Shown: positions 21,273 to 31,361, numbered from the stretch's first letter. The stretch: DNA of 64,000 nucleotides from Oscillospiraceae bacterium (GCA_021199335.1 JAJQIG010000046.1:1-64000); one strand, 5' to 3'. Notes: generated from the letters alone by a model not told the origin. Program-made: numbers and translations.

Positions 21273-22694
21273 ATGGGCGGCTTTTTTGGGGCAGCATCCC
21301 ATAATGACTGCATAAGCGATGTGTTTTTCGGAACGGATTATCATTCCCACCTCGGCACAAGAAGGGGAGGCATGACCGCCTATTCCGAAGAGCTTGGATT
21401 TCAAAGAAATATCCACCGAATCGAAAATTCCCCTTTCAGAACCAAATTTGAGGACGATGTAGTAAATATGAGGGGGAAGCTCTGTATCGGCTGCATAAGC
21501 GACAGCGACCCCCAGCCAATCCTTGTCCGTTCAAAGCTCGGGCTTTATGCTGTTTGTACCGTTGGAATAATAAACAATGCCGAGCAGCTTCAGGACGAGC
21601 TTCTTGACAGCTGCGGCGAGAGTTTTGAGGCTATGAGCAGCGGAAATGTTAATTCCAGCTCCATTGTCGGCGCACTTATTGCGCAAAAAACATCCTTCGC
21701 CGAGGGAATAAAGTATGCCCAAAGTAAAATAGACGGCACTGTATCGCTCCTTATCCTTACAAAGGATTGCATTATTGCCGCAAGAGATAAAAAGGGCAGG
21801 CTTCCGATTATTGTCGGAAAGCGTGATGACGGCTTCTGCCTGTCATTTGAATCATTTGCTTTCCAAAAATTGGGCTATGAAACCTACCGTGAGCTTTTCC
21901 CCGGGGAAATTGTGAGGGTCACCGCCGATGAGTGCGAGGTTCTTGACAAGGGCGGGGATGATATGAGTATCTGCTCGTTTCTTTGGACATATTACGGCTA
22001 CCCCAATTCGGTGTACGAGGGCGTAACCGTTGAAACAATGCGCACACGCAATGGTGAAATTATGGCGGAAGCGGATATAAAAAGCGGAAATCTTCCCGAT
22101 GTGGATTACGTCTGCGGAGTCCCCGATTCGGGAATCCCACACGCAATTGGCTACGCAAACAGAAGCGGAATCCCATTCGCAAGACCCTTTATAAAGTATA
22201 CCCCCACATGGCCGAGAAGCTTTATGCCGCAGAATCAGTCCATGCGAAACCAGGTCGCTAAAATGAAGCTGATTCCCGTTCATGAGCTTATAGAGGGCAA
22301 AAAGCTGCTGTTTGTTGACGATAGTATTGTAAGAGGTACACAGCTTAGGGAAACCGTTGAATTTCTTTACGCAAACGGTGCGAAGGAGGTTCATATGCGT
22401 TCTGCGTGTCCCCCTATAATGTATGGATGCAAATATCTTAACTTTTCAAGAAGCACCTCGGAGCTTGAGCTTATCGCAAGAAAAATTATCGATGAGTTTG
22501 AGGGTAAAGAGGGCGTAAAATATATTGAGGAATACAGCGACACAAATACCGAAAGAGGAAAAAGGCTTCGCGCCGAAATTTGCTCCCGGCTTAAGCTGAC
22601 ATCTCTTGAATTTCAGTCACTTGAGGGAACGACAAAAGCTATCGGGCTGCCGCAGTGTAAGCTGTGCAGCTATTGCTGGAACGGAAAGGGATGA
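21273..22694 (+). CDS. PurF-like amidophosphoribosyltransferase paralogue lacking N-terminal Cys
   Basis: MGGFFGAASHNDC...HLGTRRGGM N-terminus; intact PRPP motif LLFVDDSIVRGTQLRE; C-terminal CKLCSYC. Confidence 0.85.
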   Translation: MGGFFGAASHNDCISDVFFGTDYHSHLGTRRGGMTAYSEELGFQRNIHRIENSPFRTKFEDDVVNMRGKLCIGCISDSDPQPILVRSKLGLYAVCTVGIINNAEQLQDELLDSCGESFEAMSSGNVNSSSIVGALIAQKTSFAEGIKYAQSKIDGTVSLLILTKDCIIAARDKKGRLPIIVGKRDDGFCLSFESFAFQKLGYETYRELFPGEIVRVTADECEVLDKGGDDMSICSFLWTYYGYPNSVYEGVTVETMRTRNGEIMAEADIKSGNLPDVDYVCGVPDSGIPHAIGYANRSGIPFARPFIKYTPTWPRSFMPQNQSMRNQVAKMKLIPVHELIEGKKLLFVDDSIVRGTQLRETVEFLYANGAKEVHMRSACPPIMYGCKYLNFSRSTSELELIARKIIDEFEGKEGVKYIEEYSDTNTERGKRLRAEICSRLKLTSLEFQSLEGTTKAIGLPQCKLCSYCWNGKG

Positions 22695-22700
22695 CTTTGA

Positions 22701-24131
22701 ATGTTTGGTAATGTTCATGAGGAGTGCGGAGTGTTTGCAATTTACGGCAGCAAATCCTCCAATGTGGCAGTGCAAACCTACCTCGGTTTGTATGCCCTCC
22801 AGCACAGGGGCCAGGAGTCCTGTGGAATAGTTGTAAACGACGATGGCGTTTTCAGCTATCGCAGGGATTTGGGCTTGGTGCATGAGGTTTTCAATAAGGA
22901 TACCTTAGCGGCTCTCGGCGATGGAAATATTGCCGTGGGTCATGTCAGATATTCAACAACGGGAAACTCAAACCGCAGCAATGCACAGCCGCTTGTTGTC
23001 CGTCATGTGAAAGGCCCAATGGCTATCGCTCATAACGGAAATCTTGTTAACGCAAGGGAGCTGCGTGAGGAATATGAGCTCAAGGGTGCGATTTTTCATA
23101 CAACAAACGATACGGAGGTCATTTCCTACGTTATAACGGAGCAGCGCCTTGTAAGCCCATCAATAGAGGATGCGGTTTTGAACGCTATGTCCAAAATAAA
23201 GGGCGCTTATTCAATTGTTGTAATGTCCCCCAAAAAGCTTATTGCCGCAAGAGATCCTGTTGGATTTAGACCGCTTAGCCTTGGCAAGCTGGACGACGGA
23301 TCATATATAATTTCCTCCGAGACCTGCGCCTTTGACAGCATTGGGGCGGAGTTTGTCCGTGATATTGAACCGGGCGAGCTTATTGTTATCGATGAAAACG
23401 GCGTGCGTTCCGACAGAAGGCACTGCGGAGAGCATGAGCATAAAATGTGCGTGTTTGAATATGTGTATTTTGCCCGCCCCGATTCGGTTATCGAGGGCGT
23501 GAGCGTACATAACGCAAGGCTTAAAGCGGGTGAATTCCTCTGGAAGGAGCATCCCGTTGATGCGGATGTTGTTGTGGGAGTCCCCGACAGCGGCCTTGAT
23601 GCAGCTTTGGGATTTTCCCGTGCAAGCGGTATCCCTTACGGAGTGGGATTTATCAAAAACAGATATATCGGAAGAACCTTTATCCAGCCAAGCCAAGCTG
23701 AAAGGACAAACTCCGTTAAGATTAAGTTGAATGCCATTTCAAGCACCGTAAAGGATAAAAAAGTCGTTATGATTGATGACAGCATGGTAAGAGGCACAAC
23801 CTCGGGCAGAGTTGTAAAGCTCCTCAGAGATGCGGGAGCTAAAGAGGTTCATGTAAGATTTGCCTGCCCCCAGTTTATTGCGCCGTGCTTCTTCGGAACG
23901 GATATAGACAGCAAAGAAAATCTTATTGCCTGCAAAATGACCCTTCCCGAAATATGCGAACATATCGGGGCGGACAGCCTTGGTTTCCTTTCGGTTGAGA
24001 ATGTGCAGAAGCTGGCTGAAAATCCACATTGCGGATTTTGCGTTGGCTGCTTTACCGAGGAATATCCTATTCCTGTTCCTAAGGAAATGCCCAAGGATAA
24101 GTTTGAATTTAAAATCGGAGGCAAAAAGTAA
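22701..24131 (+). CDS. purF: Amidophosphoribosyltransferase
   Basis: EECGVFAIYG, LQHRGQESCGI, VVMIDDSMVRGTTSGR, C-terminal CGFCVGCF. Confidence 0.95.
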   Translation: MFGNVHEECGVFAIYGSKSSNVAVQTYLGLYALQHRGQESCGIVVNDDGVFSYRRDLGLVHEVFNKDTLAALGDGNIAVGHVRYSTTGNSNRSNAQPLVVRHVKGPMAIAHNGNLVNARELREEYELKGAIFHTTNDTEVISYVITEQRLVSPSIEDAVLNAMSKIKGAYSIVVMSPKKLIAARDPVGFRPLSLGKLDDGSYIISSETCAFDSIGAEFVRDIEPGELIVIDENGVRSDRRHCGEHEHKMCVFEYVYFARPDSVIEGVSVHNARLKAGEFLWKEHPVDADVVVGVPDSGLDAALGFSRASGIPYGVGFIKNRYIGRTFIQPSQAERTNSVKIKLNAISSTVKDKKVVMIDDSMVRGTTSGRVVKLLRDAGAKEVHVRFACPQFIAPCFFGTDIDSKENLIACKMTLPEICEHIGADSLGFLSVENVQKLAENPHCGFCVGCFTEEYPIPVPKEMPKDKFEFKIGGKK

Positions 24132-24164
24132 AATAAAACCCCATTTAAGAAAGGTTTGAATAAC

Positions 24165-25199
24165 ATGAAAAGTTTTTCTGAAAGCTATAAGGAAGCAGGC
24201 GTTGACGTAACTGCAGGCTATAAGGCGGTTGAGCTTATGAAGGCTCATGTCTCAAAGACTGTAACGAGCGGAGTTCTTTCGGGAATCGGCGGTTTCGGCG
24301 GCCTTTTTGAGCTTGATATGACGGGTATAAATAAGCCTGTCCTCGTTTCGGGTACAGATGGCGTCGGCACGAAGCTTAAAATCGCTTTCCTTATGGATAA
24401 GCATAATACAGTTGGCATTGACTGCGTTGCAATGTGCGTTAACGATATCATCTGCTGCGGAGCGAAGCCGCAGTTTTTCCTTGATTATATTGCGGTTGGA
24501 AAGAATTATCCCGAAAAGGTAGCCGATATTGTGTCGGGCGTTGCGGAGGGCTGCGTTCAGTCGGGCGCTGCGCTTATCGGAGGAGAAACTGCCGAAATGC
24601 CCGGCTTTTACCCCGAGGATGAGTATGACCTTGCAGGATTTGCGGTAGGCGTTGTCGATAAGGACAAGATTCTCAAGCCGGATTCCCAAAAAGCGGGGGA
24701 TATTATGATCGGAATTAAGTCGAGCGGAGTTCATTCCAACGGCTTCTCCCTCGTAAGAAAGGTTTTTAACGTAAGCGAACAAAACCTTGCAAGGCATTAC
24801 AGCGATTTGGGAACAACCCTCGGCGAATGTCTGCTTACGCCCACAAAAATCTATGTTAAGGCAGTTATGAGCCTGATTGATGCCGTGTCCGTGAAGTCGA
24901 TAAGCCATATTACGGGCGGCGGATTTTATGAGAACATACCACGTTCCCTTCCAAAGGGAATTTCCGTTAAAATCGAACGCAGCGCGGTTCAGGTTCTTCC
25001 TATTTTCGAGCTTATCGCATCGGTCGGAAAAATTCCCGAGCGAGATATGTTTAATACATTCAATATGGGTGTGGGAATGACTGTTGTGGTTGACAAAAAT
25101 GATGCCGACAAAGCTATAGCCGCAATTAATGCGGCAGGCGAGGAGGCTTACGTTCTCGGTGAGCTTGTTGAAAGCGATGAGGGCGTGATTATTTCTTAA
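24165..25199 (+). CDS. purM: Phosphoribosylformylglycinamidine cyclo-ligase
   Basis: [46 protein letters not shown]. Confidence 0.96.
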   Translation: MKSFSESYKEAGVDVTAGYKAVELMKAHVSKTVTSGVLSGIGGFGGLFELDMTGINKPVLVSGTDGVGTKLKIAFLMDKHNTVGIDCVAMCVNDIICCGAKPQFFLDYIAVGKNYPEKVADIVSGVAEGCVQSGAALIGGETAEMPGFYPEDEYDLAGFAVGVVDKDKILKPDSQKAGDIMIGIKSSGVHSNGFSLVRKVFNVSEQNLARHYSDLGTTLGECLLTPTKIYVKAVMSLIDAVSVKSISHITGGGFYENIPRSLPKGISVKIERSAVQVLPIFELIASVGKIPERDMFNTFNMGVGMTVVVDKNDADKAIAAINAAGEEAYVLGELVESDEGVIIS

Positions 25200-25276
25200 A
25201 GTAACGGCCGTCGGGGCTGTCCGAAGCCGAATATCGGGCAGCCTCGGCGGTTGCATTGTTTCGGGGAGGAATGCTT

Positions 25277-25903
25277 ATGAAGAATATAGCCGTGCTGGTT
25301 TCGGGCGGCGGAACAAATCTGCAGGCTCTTATCGATGCCGAAAAAAGAGGAGAGATAGAGAACGGCAAAATAAGCTGTGTTATTTCCTCAAAGGAGGGAG
25401 CGTATGCCCTTCAAAGAGCTGCCGAAAACGGGATAAAGGGGATAACCCTGCCAAGGAAAAATTATTCCGACAGCATAGAATACAGTAAGGCCTTGCTTGA
25501 GATATTCAAGGAAGAAAATGCCGATGTTATCGTCTATGCGGGCTTTATGACAATTCTTGATGAATGTGTCTGCAAGGCATATCCATACAAAATGGTGAAT
25601 GTCCATCCTGCGCTCATTCCATCGTTTTGCGGAAAGGGCTATTACGGTTTAAGGGTTCATGAGGAAGCCCTTGCAAGGGGAGTAAAGGTAACGGGCGCAA
25701 CGGTCCATTTTGTTACGGAGGAATGTGACGGCGGCCCGATTATCCTGCAAAAAGCCGTGGAGGTTAAAAACGGAGATACGCCCGAGATTCTGCAAAGACG
25801 AGTTATGGAACAGGCTGAATGGAAAATACTTCCCAAGGCTGTTTCGTTGCTTTGCGCAGATAAAATAGAGATACGTGACGGAAGGGCGTATGTAAATGAA
25901 TGA
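25277..25903 (+). CDS. purN: Phosphoribosylglycinamide formyltransferase
   Basis: IAVLVSGGGTNLQALIDA, MVNVHPALIPSFCGKGYYGLRVHE. Confidence 0.95.
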   Translation: MKNIAVLVSGGGTNLQALIDAEKRGEIENGKISCVISSKEGAYALQRAAENGIKGITLPRKNYSDSIEYSKALLEIFKEENADVIVYAGFMTILDECVCKAYPYKMVNVHPALIPSFCGKGYYGLRVHEEALARGVKVTGATVHFVTEECDGGPIILQKAVEVKNGDTPEILQRRVMEQAEWKILPKAVSLLCADKIEIRDGRAYVNE

Positions 25904-26627
25904 AGAATTATTTTCGGGTAAGGCGGATTTATATGATAAATACCGTCCGTCATATCCGAGTGAGCTTGCGGATTGGCTCTGCATAAAAACAAGGGCGCAG
26001 AGCGTTGCGGATATTGGCGCGGGAACGGGAAAATTTACGAAGTGCCTTTTGAATAAGCCATGGAAAATTACCGCTGTTGAGCCTAACAGAGATATGATTG
26101 TTAGACTGCAAAGAAATATCCCCGAGGTTAAGGCTGTTGAAGCGCCTGCGGAAAAAACGGGACTTCCTGACAGTTCAATTGACCTTGTAACAGCCGCAAC
26201 GGCTTTTCATTGGTTCGATGAAGAAAAATTCAAGGAGGAATGCAAACGCATTTTAACTCCCAACGGCAGAGTTGCGATAATTTTCAATGGCAAAATTGTT
26301 GACGATACGGTAAAGGCAAGGGACGAAATAAGCCGTATATACTGTGGTTATAAGGGCCATGCGGGTAAAAGTTCGCAAGAGGATGGAGATAGGTTCCTGC
26401 GGGAGGAATATTTCTCCGAGGTAGAATATGTGGAATTTGAACACAGCATTTCCCTTGACGAAGACGGTTTTGTTGGGAACACCCTTTCCCGTTCGTATGC
26501 CCTTAAGCCCGATGATGTCGGATATGAGGGTTATGTTTGGGAGCTGCGGGAGCTGTTCAAGAAGTGCAACGACTTTGGCTCGGTGGAGCTTAGGTTTAAG
26601 GCGACCTGCTATTTAGGCAGATTCTGA
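25896..26627 (+). CDS. Class I SAM-dependent methyltransferase
   Basis: VADIGAGTGKFTKCLL, TAATAFHWFDEEKFKEECKRIL; overlaps purN by 8 nt. Confidence 0.85.
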   Translation: MNEELFSGKADLYDKYRPSYPSELADWLCIKTRAQSVADIGAGTGKFTKCLLNKPWKITAVEPNRDMIVRLQRNIPEVKAVEAPAEKTGLPDSSIDLVTAATAFHWFDEEKFKEECKRILTPNGRVAIIFNGKIVDDTVKARDEISRIYCGYKGHAGKSSQEDGDRFLREEYFSEVEYVEFEHSISLDEDGFVGNTLSRSYALKPDDVGYEGYVWELRELFKKCNDFGSVELRFKATCYLGRF

Positions 26628-26668
26628 ACGAGCCGATCTATTAAATAAAAATTGGAGGATTTTGACTT

Positions 26669-27385
26669 ATGAAGAAGCTTTCGATCGAAACACAGCTTAA
26701 AGCAAACGCATACCCCGGCAGAGGTATTATCATCGGTAAATCCGCCGATGGGAAATGCGCCGTAACCGCTTATTTTATTATGGGAAGAAGCGAGAACAGC
26801 CGAAACAGAGTTTTTGTACCAACGGAGGACGGAATAAGGACTGAAGCTTTTGACCCATCCAAAATGGTTGATCCGCACCTTATAATCTATTCACCCGTCC
26901 GTGTTTTAAATAATCAGACCATAGTTACAAACGGCGACCAGACCGATACCGTTTATGAACTTATGGAAAAGGGACAAACCTTTGAACAGGCTCTCCGTAC
27001 AAGAGAGTATGAGGATGACGCTCCCAATTTTACACCGAGAATTTCGGGAATCATCTGCAACGAGTGCGGCGATTATTCCATGTCTATACTCAAAAGCGCA
27101 GACGGAAACCCCGATTCCTGTCGGCGTTATACATTCACATACAGCAACCCCATAGCAGGCGAGGGGCACTTTATTCATACCTATATGGGCGATGGCAGCC
27201 CCCTCCCATCATTTGAGGGCGAACCTGAGCTTGTTGATATGACAAGCCTTGATATTGACGGATTTACCGATATGGTGTGGAACTCGCTTAATGAGGATAA
27301 CAAGGTTTCGCTTTTTGTGCGTTATATCAACCTTGAAACAGGAAGTTCGGATACAAGAATAGTAAATAAAAATACAAAGCAGTAA
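26669..27385 (+). CDS. PurO-type IMP cyclohydrolase
   Basis: YPGRGIIIGKSADGKCAVTAYFIMGRSENSRNRVF, DPSKMVDPHLIIYSPV; resembles IMP cyclohydrolase (PF07826-like). Confidence 0.85.
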   Translation: MKKLSIETQLKANAYPGRGIIIGKSADGKCAVTAYFIMGRSENSRNRVFVPTEDGIRTEAFDPSKMVDPHLIIYSPVRVLNNQTIVTNGDQTDTVYELMEKGQTFEQALRTREYEDDAPNFTPRISGIICNECGDYSMSILKSADGNPDSCRRYTFTYSNPIAGEGHFIHTYMGDGSPLPSFEGEPELVDMTSLDIDGFTDMVWNSLNEDNKVSLFVRYINLETGSSDTRIVNKNTKQ

Positions 27386-27400
27386 CGGAGGAATAAAACG

Positions 27401-28579
27401 ATGAATGAAATGCAGTTAAAATATGGCTGTAACCCCAATCAGAAGCCATCCAGAGTTTATATGGAGGATGGTTCGGAGCTTCCCATCGAGGTTTTGAACG
27501 GCAAGCCGGGTTACATTAATCTTCTTGATGCTTTTAACGGCTGGCAGCTTGTTAAGGAGCTTAAAAAGGCGACAGGTTTTTGTGCGGCTACCTCATTTAA
27601 GCATGTTTCACCCGCAGGTGCGGCTGTCGGACTTCCGCTTTCCGATACGCTTAAGAAAATCTATTGGGTTGATGACTTGGAGCTTTCTCCACTTGCTTGC
27701 GCCTATGCAAGAGCGAGGGGAGCGGATAGAATGTCCTCCTATGGTGATTTTATTGCGCTTTCCGATGTTTGTGACGTCCCTACAGCAAAGATGATTCAGC
27801 GTGAGGTTTCGGACGGAGTAATTGCTCCGGGATATACCGATGAAGCGCTTGAAATTCTTAAATCAAAGAGAAAGGGCACATATAACATTATCAAAATTGA
27901 CGAGGCTTATCAGCCGGCGCCCATTGAAACAAAGCAGGTTTACGGCGTTTCGTTTGAACAGGGTAGGAACGAACTCCCTATTGATAATGCGCTTCTTGAA
28001 AATGTGGTTACGAATAATAAGGATATCCCCGAAGAAAAGAAGCGTGATCTCCTTATTTCCCTTATCGTGCTTAAATATACCCAGTCAAACAGCGTTTGTT
28101 ACGTTAAGGACGGACAGGCTGTTGGCATCGGAGCAGGTCAGCAGTCAAGAATTCACTGCACTCGTCTTGCGGGTAACAAGGCCGACAATTGGTGGCTCAG
28201 GCAGTCCCCACAGGTTCTCGGTCTTGAGTTTATGGATGATATACGCCGTGCCGACAGGGATAACGCCATTGACGTATATATGTCCCCCGATGAGTATATG
28301 GATGTTCTCCAAGATGGCGAATGGCAGAAAATCTTCAAAACAAAGCCCGCCATTTTCACCGCCGAGGAAAAGAAAGCATGGCTTGCAAAGAATACGGGGG
28401 TTTGCCTCGGTTCGGATGCGTTTTTCCCATTCGGCGATAATATCGAGCGCGCGCATAAGAGCGGCGTGCAGTACATCGCCCAGCCCGGCGGCTCTATACG
28501 TGATGATAACGTAATAGATACCTGCAATAAATATAACATAGCTATGGCGTTTACGGGCATAAGACTTTTCCACCATTAA
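27401..28579 (+). CDS. Stand-alone AICAR formyltransferase (PurH N-terminal MGS domain absent)
   Basis: LKYGCNPNQKPSR, SFKHVSPAGAAVG, VQYIAQPGGSIRDDNVIDTCNKYNIAMAFTGIRLFHH. Confidence 0.88.
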   Translation: MNEMQLKYGCNPNQKPSRVYMEDGSELPIEVLNGKPGYINLLDAFNGWQLVKELKKATGFCAATSFKHVSPAGAAVGLPLSDTLKKIYWVDDLELSPLACAYARARGADRMSSYGDFIALSDVCDVPTAKMIQREVSDGVIAPGYTDEALEILKSKRKGTYNIIKIDEAYQPAPIETKQVYGVSFEQGRNELPIDNALLENVVTNNKDIPEEKKRDLLISLIVLKYTQSNSVCYVKDGQAVGIGAGQQSRIHCTRLAGNKADNWWLRQSPQVLGLEFMDDIRRADRDNAIDVYMSPDEYMDVLQDGEWQKIFKTKPAIFTAEEKKAWLAKNTGVCLGSDAFFPFGDNIERAHKSGVQYIAQPGGSIRDDNVIDTCNKYNIAMAFTGIRLFHH

Positions 28580-28812
28580 TCGGACATTATGAGAAAATGC
28601 AATGAGGGCACCTAAGTTCGCAGGAAAATATATTAACCTATCACAGAGCGTATGATAACGAATGGGAGTTTGTTTCCTCCGACACCATAATTGTATATGC
28701 ACTGTGCGCCGTATCTGCAATATAGGAAGCAGTAAGCGCATGGACGGCTGCATACATTTCTCCCAAGGAAGAAAAATCGTAATTGCCGAAATTTGAGGAG
28801 TGATTGATAAAA

Positions 28813-30099
28813 ATGAAAATACTTGTAGTAGGCGGCGGCGGCCGTGAACACGCTATTATAATGAAGCTTGCCGAAAGCAAGCGTGTCGATAAAATATACT
28901 GTACCCCCGGCAACGGCGGAATTTCACGCTATGCCGAGTGCTTCAATATTAAAGCAACAGATATTGAGGGCGTTACAGCTCTTGCAAAGAAGCTGTCTGT
29001 CGATATGGTCGTGGTTGCCCCCGATGATCCGCTTGTCCTTGGAATGGTTGATGCCCTTAATAAAGAGGGATTTATGACATTCGGCCCAAACAAGGCGGCG
29101 GCAATTATCGAGGGAAGCAAGGTTTTTTCCAAGAACCTTATGAAGAAGTATAATATCCCAACGGCAGGATATGAAACGTTCAGCGACAGCAATTCCGCAA
29201 TCGCTTACCTCAAGGAGCAGGATAGCTATCCCGCAGTAATTAAGGCGGATGGTCTTGCCCTCGGAAAGGGAGTTATTATCGCAGCAAATGAGGAGGAAGC
29301 TGTTGCGGCGGTAAAATCTATGATTGATGATAAGCAGTTTGGCGAGAGCAGCTCAACGGTTGTCATCGAAGAATTCCTTACAGGCCCCGAGATTTCGGTT
29401 CTTTCCTTTACGGACGGAAATGTCGTTGTCCCCATGATTTCTTCAATGGATCATAAGAGAGCGCTTGACGGCGATAAGGGACTTAATACAGGCGGAATGG
29501 GAACGGTTGCGCCTAATCCGTTTTACACCGAGGAGATTGCGAAGGAATGCATGGAAAAAATCTTTATCCCAACTATGAACGCCATGAATGCCGAGGGAAG
29601 AAGATTCAAAGGCTGCCTTTATTTCGGACTTATGGCAACGCCAAAGGGAGTTAAGGTTATCGAATACAACTGCCGCTTTGGCGACCCCGAAACACAGGTC
29701 GTTCTTCCTCTGCTTGATACGGATCTTTACGATATTTTTGAAGCCGTTTATAACGAAAAGCTGGCGGATATCGATATAAAGTGGAAGGATGAGTGCTGCT
29801 CCTGCGTTATAATGGCAAGCGGCGGCTATCCGCAGAGCTACCCCAAGGGAATAGAGATGTTCGGAATGGACGATAAAGGTCAGGTTAACGGCGTTTTCGT
29901 CTATCACGCAGGAACAAAGTACGAAAACGGTAAATTTTATACCAACGGAGGACGTGTTATCGGCGTAACCGCAACAGGGGAAACCTTAAAGGCTGCCCTT
30001 GATAAATCCTATGGCGCGGTAGAAAAAATAAGCTTCCAAAATGCGCATTACAGAAAAGATATAGGCGCAAGAGCATTGTCGGCTGCAGCGAAAAATTGA
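28813..30099 (+). CDS. purD: Phosphoribosylamine-glycine ligase
   Basis: MKILVVGGGGREHAI, FGPNKAAAIIEGSK, VIKADGLALGKGV, EYNCRFGDPETQVVLP. Confidence 0.96.
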   Translation: MKILVVGGGGREHAIIMKLAESKRVDKIYCTPGNGGISRYAECFNIKATDIEGVTALAKKLSVDMVVVAPDDPLVLGMVDALNKEGFMTFGPNKAAAIIEGSKVFSKNLMKKYNIPTAGYETFSDSNSAIAYLKEQDSYPAVIKADGLALGKGVIIAANEEEAVAAVKSMIDDKQFGESSSTVVIEEFLTGPEISVLSFTDGNVVVPMISSMDHKRALDGDKGLNTGGMGTVAPNPFYTEEIAKECMEKIFIPTMNAMNAEGRRFKGCLYFGLMATPKGVKVIEYNCRFGDPETQVVLPLLDTDLYDIFEAVYNEKLADIDIKWKDECCSCVIMASGGYPQSYPKGIEMFGMDDKGQVNGVFVYHAGTKYENGKFYTNGGRVIGVTATGETLKAALDKSYGAVEKISFQNAHYRKDIGARALSAAAKN

Positions 30100-30137
30100 A
30101 TACAGCCTGCTTCAAGGGCAATTTGAAAATAAAAATG

Positions 30138-30173
30138 TCGGCATTGACTGAACAAAAAAGCAGTCAATGCCGA
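30138..30173. terminator. Bidirectional terminator between purD and spoIIID
   Basis: TCGGCATTGACTG-aacaaaaaag-CAGTCAATGCCGA with flanking A/T tracts. Confidence 0.85.
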
Positions 30174-30178
30174 TTTTT

Positions 30179-30463
30179 TCATTTTTGCTCCTTTTTGTGA
30201 GCTGACTGTTCCTCATATTTGTGCTTTGTTGCCATTCCTCCACGAATATGACGTTCCTGCTTGTTAATTTCAAGCACCTCTTTAACTGCGGGATAAAGCT
30301 GCGGAGCAACTATCGGCAACTTTTCGGTAATATCTTTATGTACAGTAGATTTGGAAATCCCGAATTGTTTGGCGGCGGCGCGAACTGTTGACTTGTGTTC
30401 GATGATATACTGCGCAAGGATAACAGCTCTGTCCTCAATATCCTGTTCCGTCCTGAACTTCAT
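30179..30463 (-). CDS. spoIIID: Sporulation transcriptional regulator SpoIIID family
   Basis: RAVILAQYIIEHKSTVRAAAKQFGISKSTVHKDITEKLP. Confidence 0.92.
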   Translation of the reverse strand: MKFRTEQDIEDRAVILAQYIIEHKSTVRAAAKQFGISKSTVHKDITEKLPIVAPQLYPAVKEVLEINKQERHIRGGMATKHKYEEQSAHKKEQK

Positions 30464-30590
30464 AGGCTCACTCCAATACAAATAGTGTATATAACTATTT
30501 ATATGCGAGATTGCCGATGGAAATTCTACATAATGTATGTGAGCCCAAATAGCGAAACTTCTGCAGTTTGCCTATTATATGTTATATCCA

Positions 30591-31361
30591 TCAGTGATAT
30601 GAAGCGGTTTTCTCAAATTCCATAGCTCCACCGAAAATGTCAAGAGCGCTTCCGACGGTGAAGTTAAGGTTTCCCCTGCCAAGCCGTTTTAGAGTATCGA
30701 GGTCGGCAAATGAGCCAATGCCCCCCGCATAGGTAACGGTGATTTTATTCCATTTTCCGAGCATTTCCGCAAGATTTTCCTCAATTCCCTTTGCTTTTCC
30801 CTCAACATCGACTGCGTGAATAAGGAACTCATCGCAGTACGAAGAAAACATATCAAGAGTTTCCTCGCATAGCCTTGCCTCGGTAAATTTCTGCCAACGA
30901 TCCGTTACAACATAGTATTCTCCGTTTCGCTTGCGGCAGGAAAGGTCAATCACAAGACGGTTTTTGCCGACTTTTTTTGAAATGTTGGCAAGATTGTCAT
31001 AGTTAATTTCCCCGTTTTTAAATACATATGATGTTACTATGACGTGAGATGCGCCCGCATTAAGGTAATCGGCGGCGTTTTCGGCTGTTATCCCTCCGCC
31101 GACTTGAAGCCCGCCATCATAAGCCGAAAGAGCCGAGAATGCTTGACTGCGGTCGGCGTTATAAAACTCTGTTCCGACTGCGTTGAGGATTATGATGTGG
31201 CCGCCCTTTAAGCCCCTGCTTTTATAAAGCCTTGCATAAAATCCCGCATCATATTCCGAAACAAAATTTTCCTCTGCCGAATTATTTTTATCGGCAAGAC
31301 TTCCGCCAACAATTTGTTTTACCTTTCCGTTGTGAATATCTATGCATGGTCTGAAATCCAT
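30591..31361 (-). CDS. HisA-family isomerase, eukaryotic-type
   Basis: MDFRPCIDIHNGKVKQIVGGSL, ARLYKSRGLKGGHIIILN, GGLQVGGGITAENA, TYAGGI. Confidence 0.85.
   Translation of the reverse strand: MDFRPCIDIHNGKVKQIVGGSLADKNNSAEENFVSEYDAGFYARLYKSRGLKGGHIIILNAVGTEFYNADRSQAFSALSAYDGGLQVGGGITAENAADYLNAGASHVIVTSYVFKNGEINYDNLANISKKVGKNRLVIDLSCRKRNGEYYVVTDRWQKFTEARLCEETLDMFSSYCDEFLIHAVDVEGKAKGIEENLAEMLGKWNKITVTYAGGIGSFADLDTLKRLGRGNLNFTVGSALDIFGGAMEFEKTASYH

Noticed and set aside
24252-25256. 334-aa minus-strand ORF within purM
   Set aside because: Antisense shadow of a confidently assigned gene; composition not protein-like and no SD. Same applies to 18022-19029 (tuf), 49198-50148 and 50260-50889 (pflB), 16154-16729 (fusA), 7738-8691 (GH13), 3338-4261 (GH5).
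28145-28753. 202-aa minus-strand ORF spanning AICARFT 3' end and gap
   Set aside because: Overlaps confident CDS; no recognisable motifs or SD.
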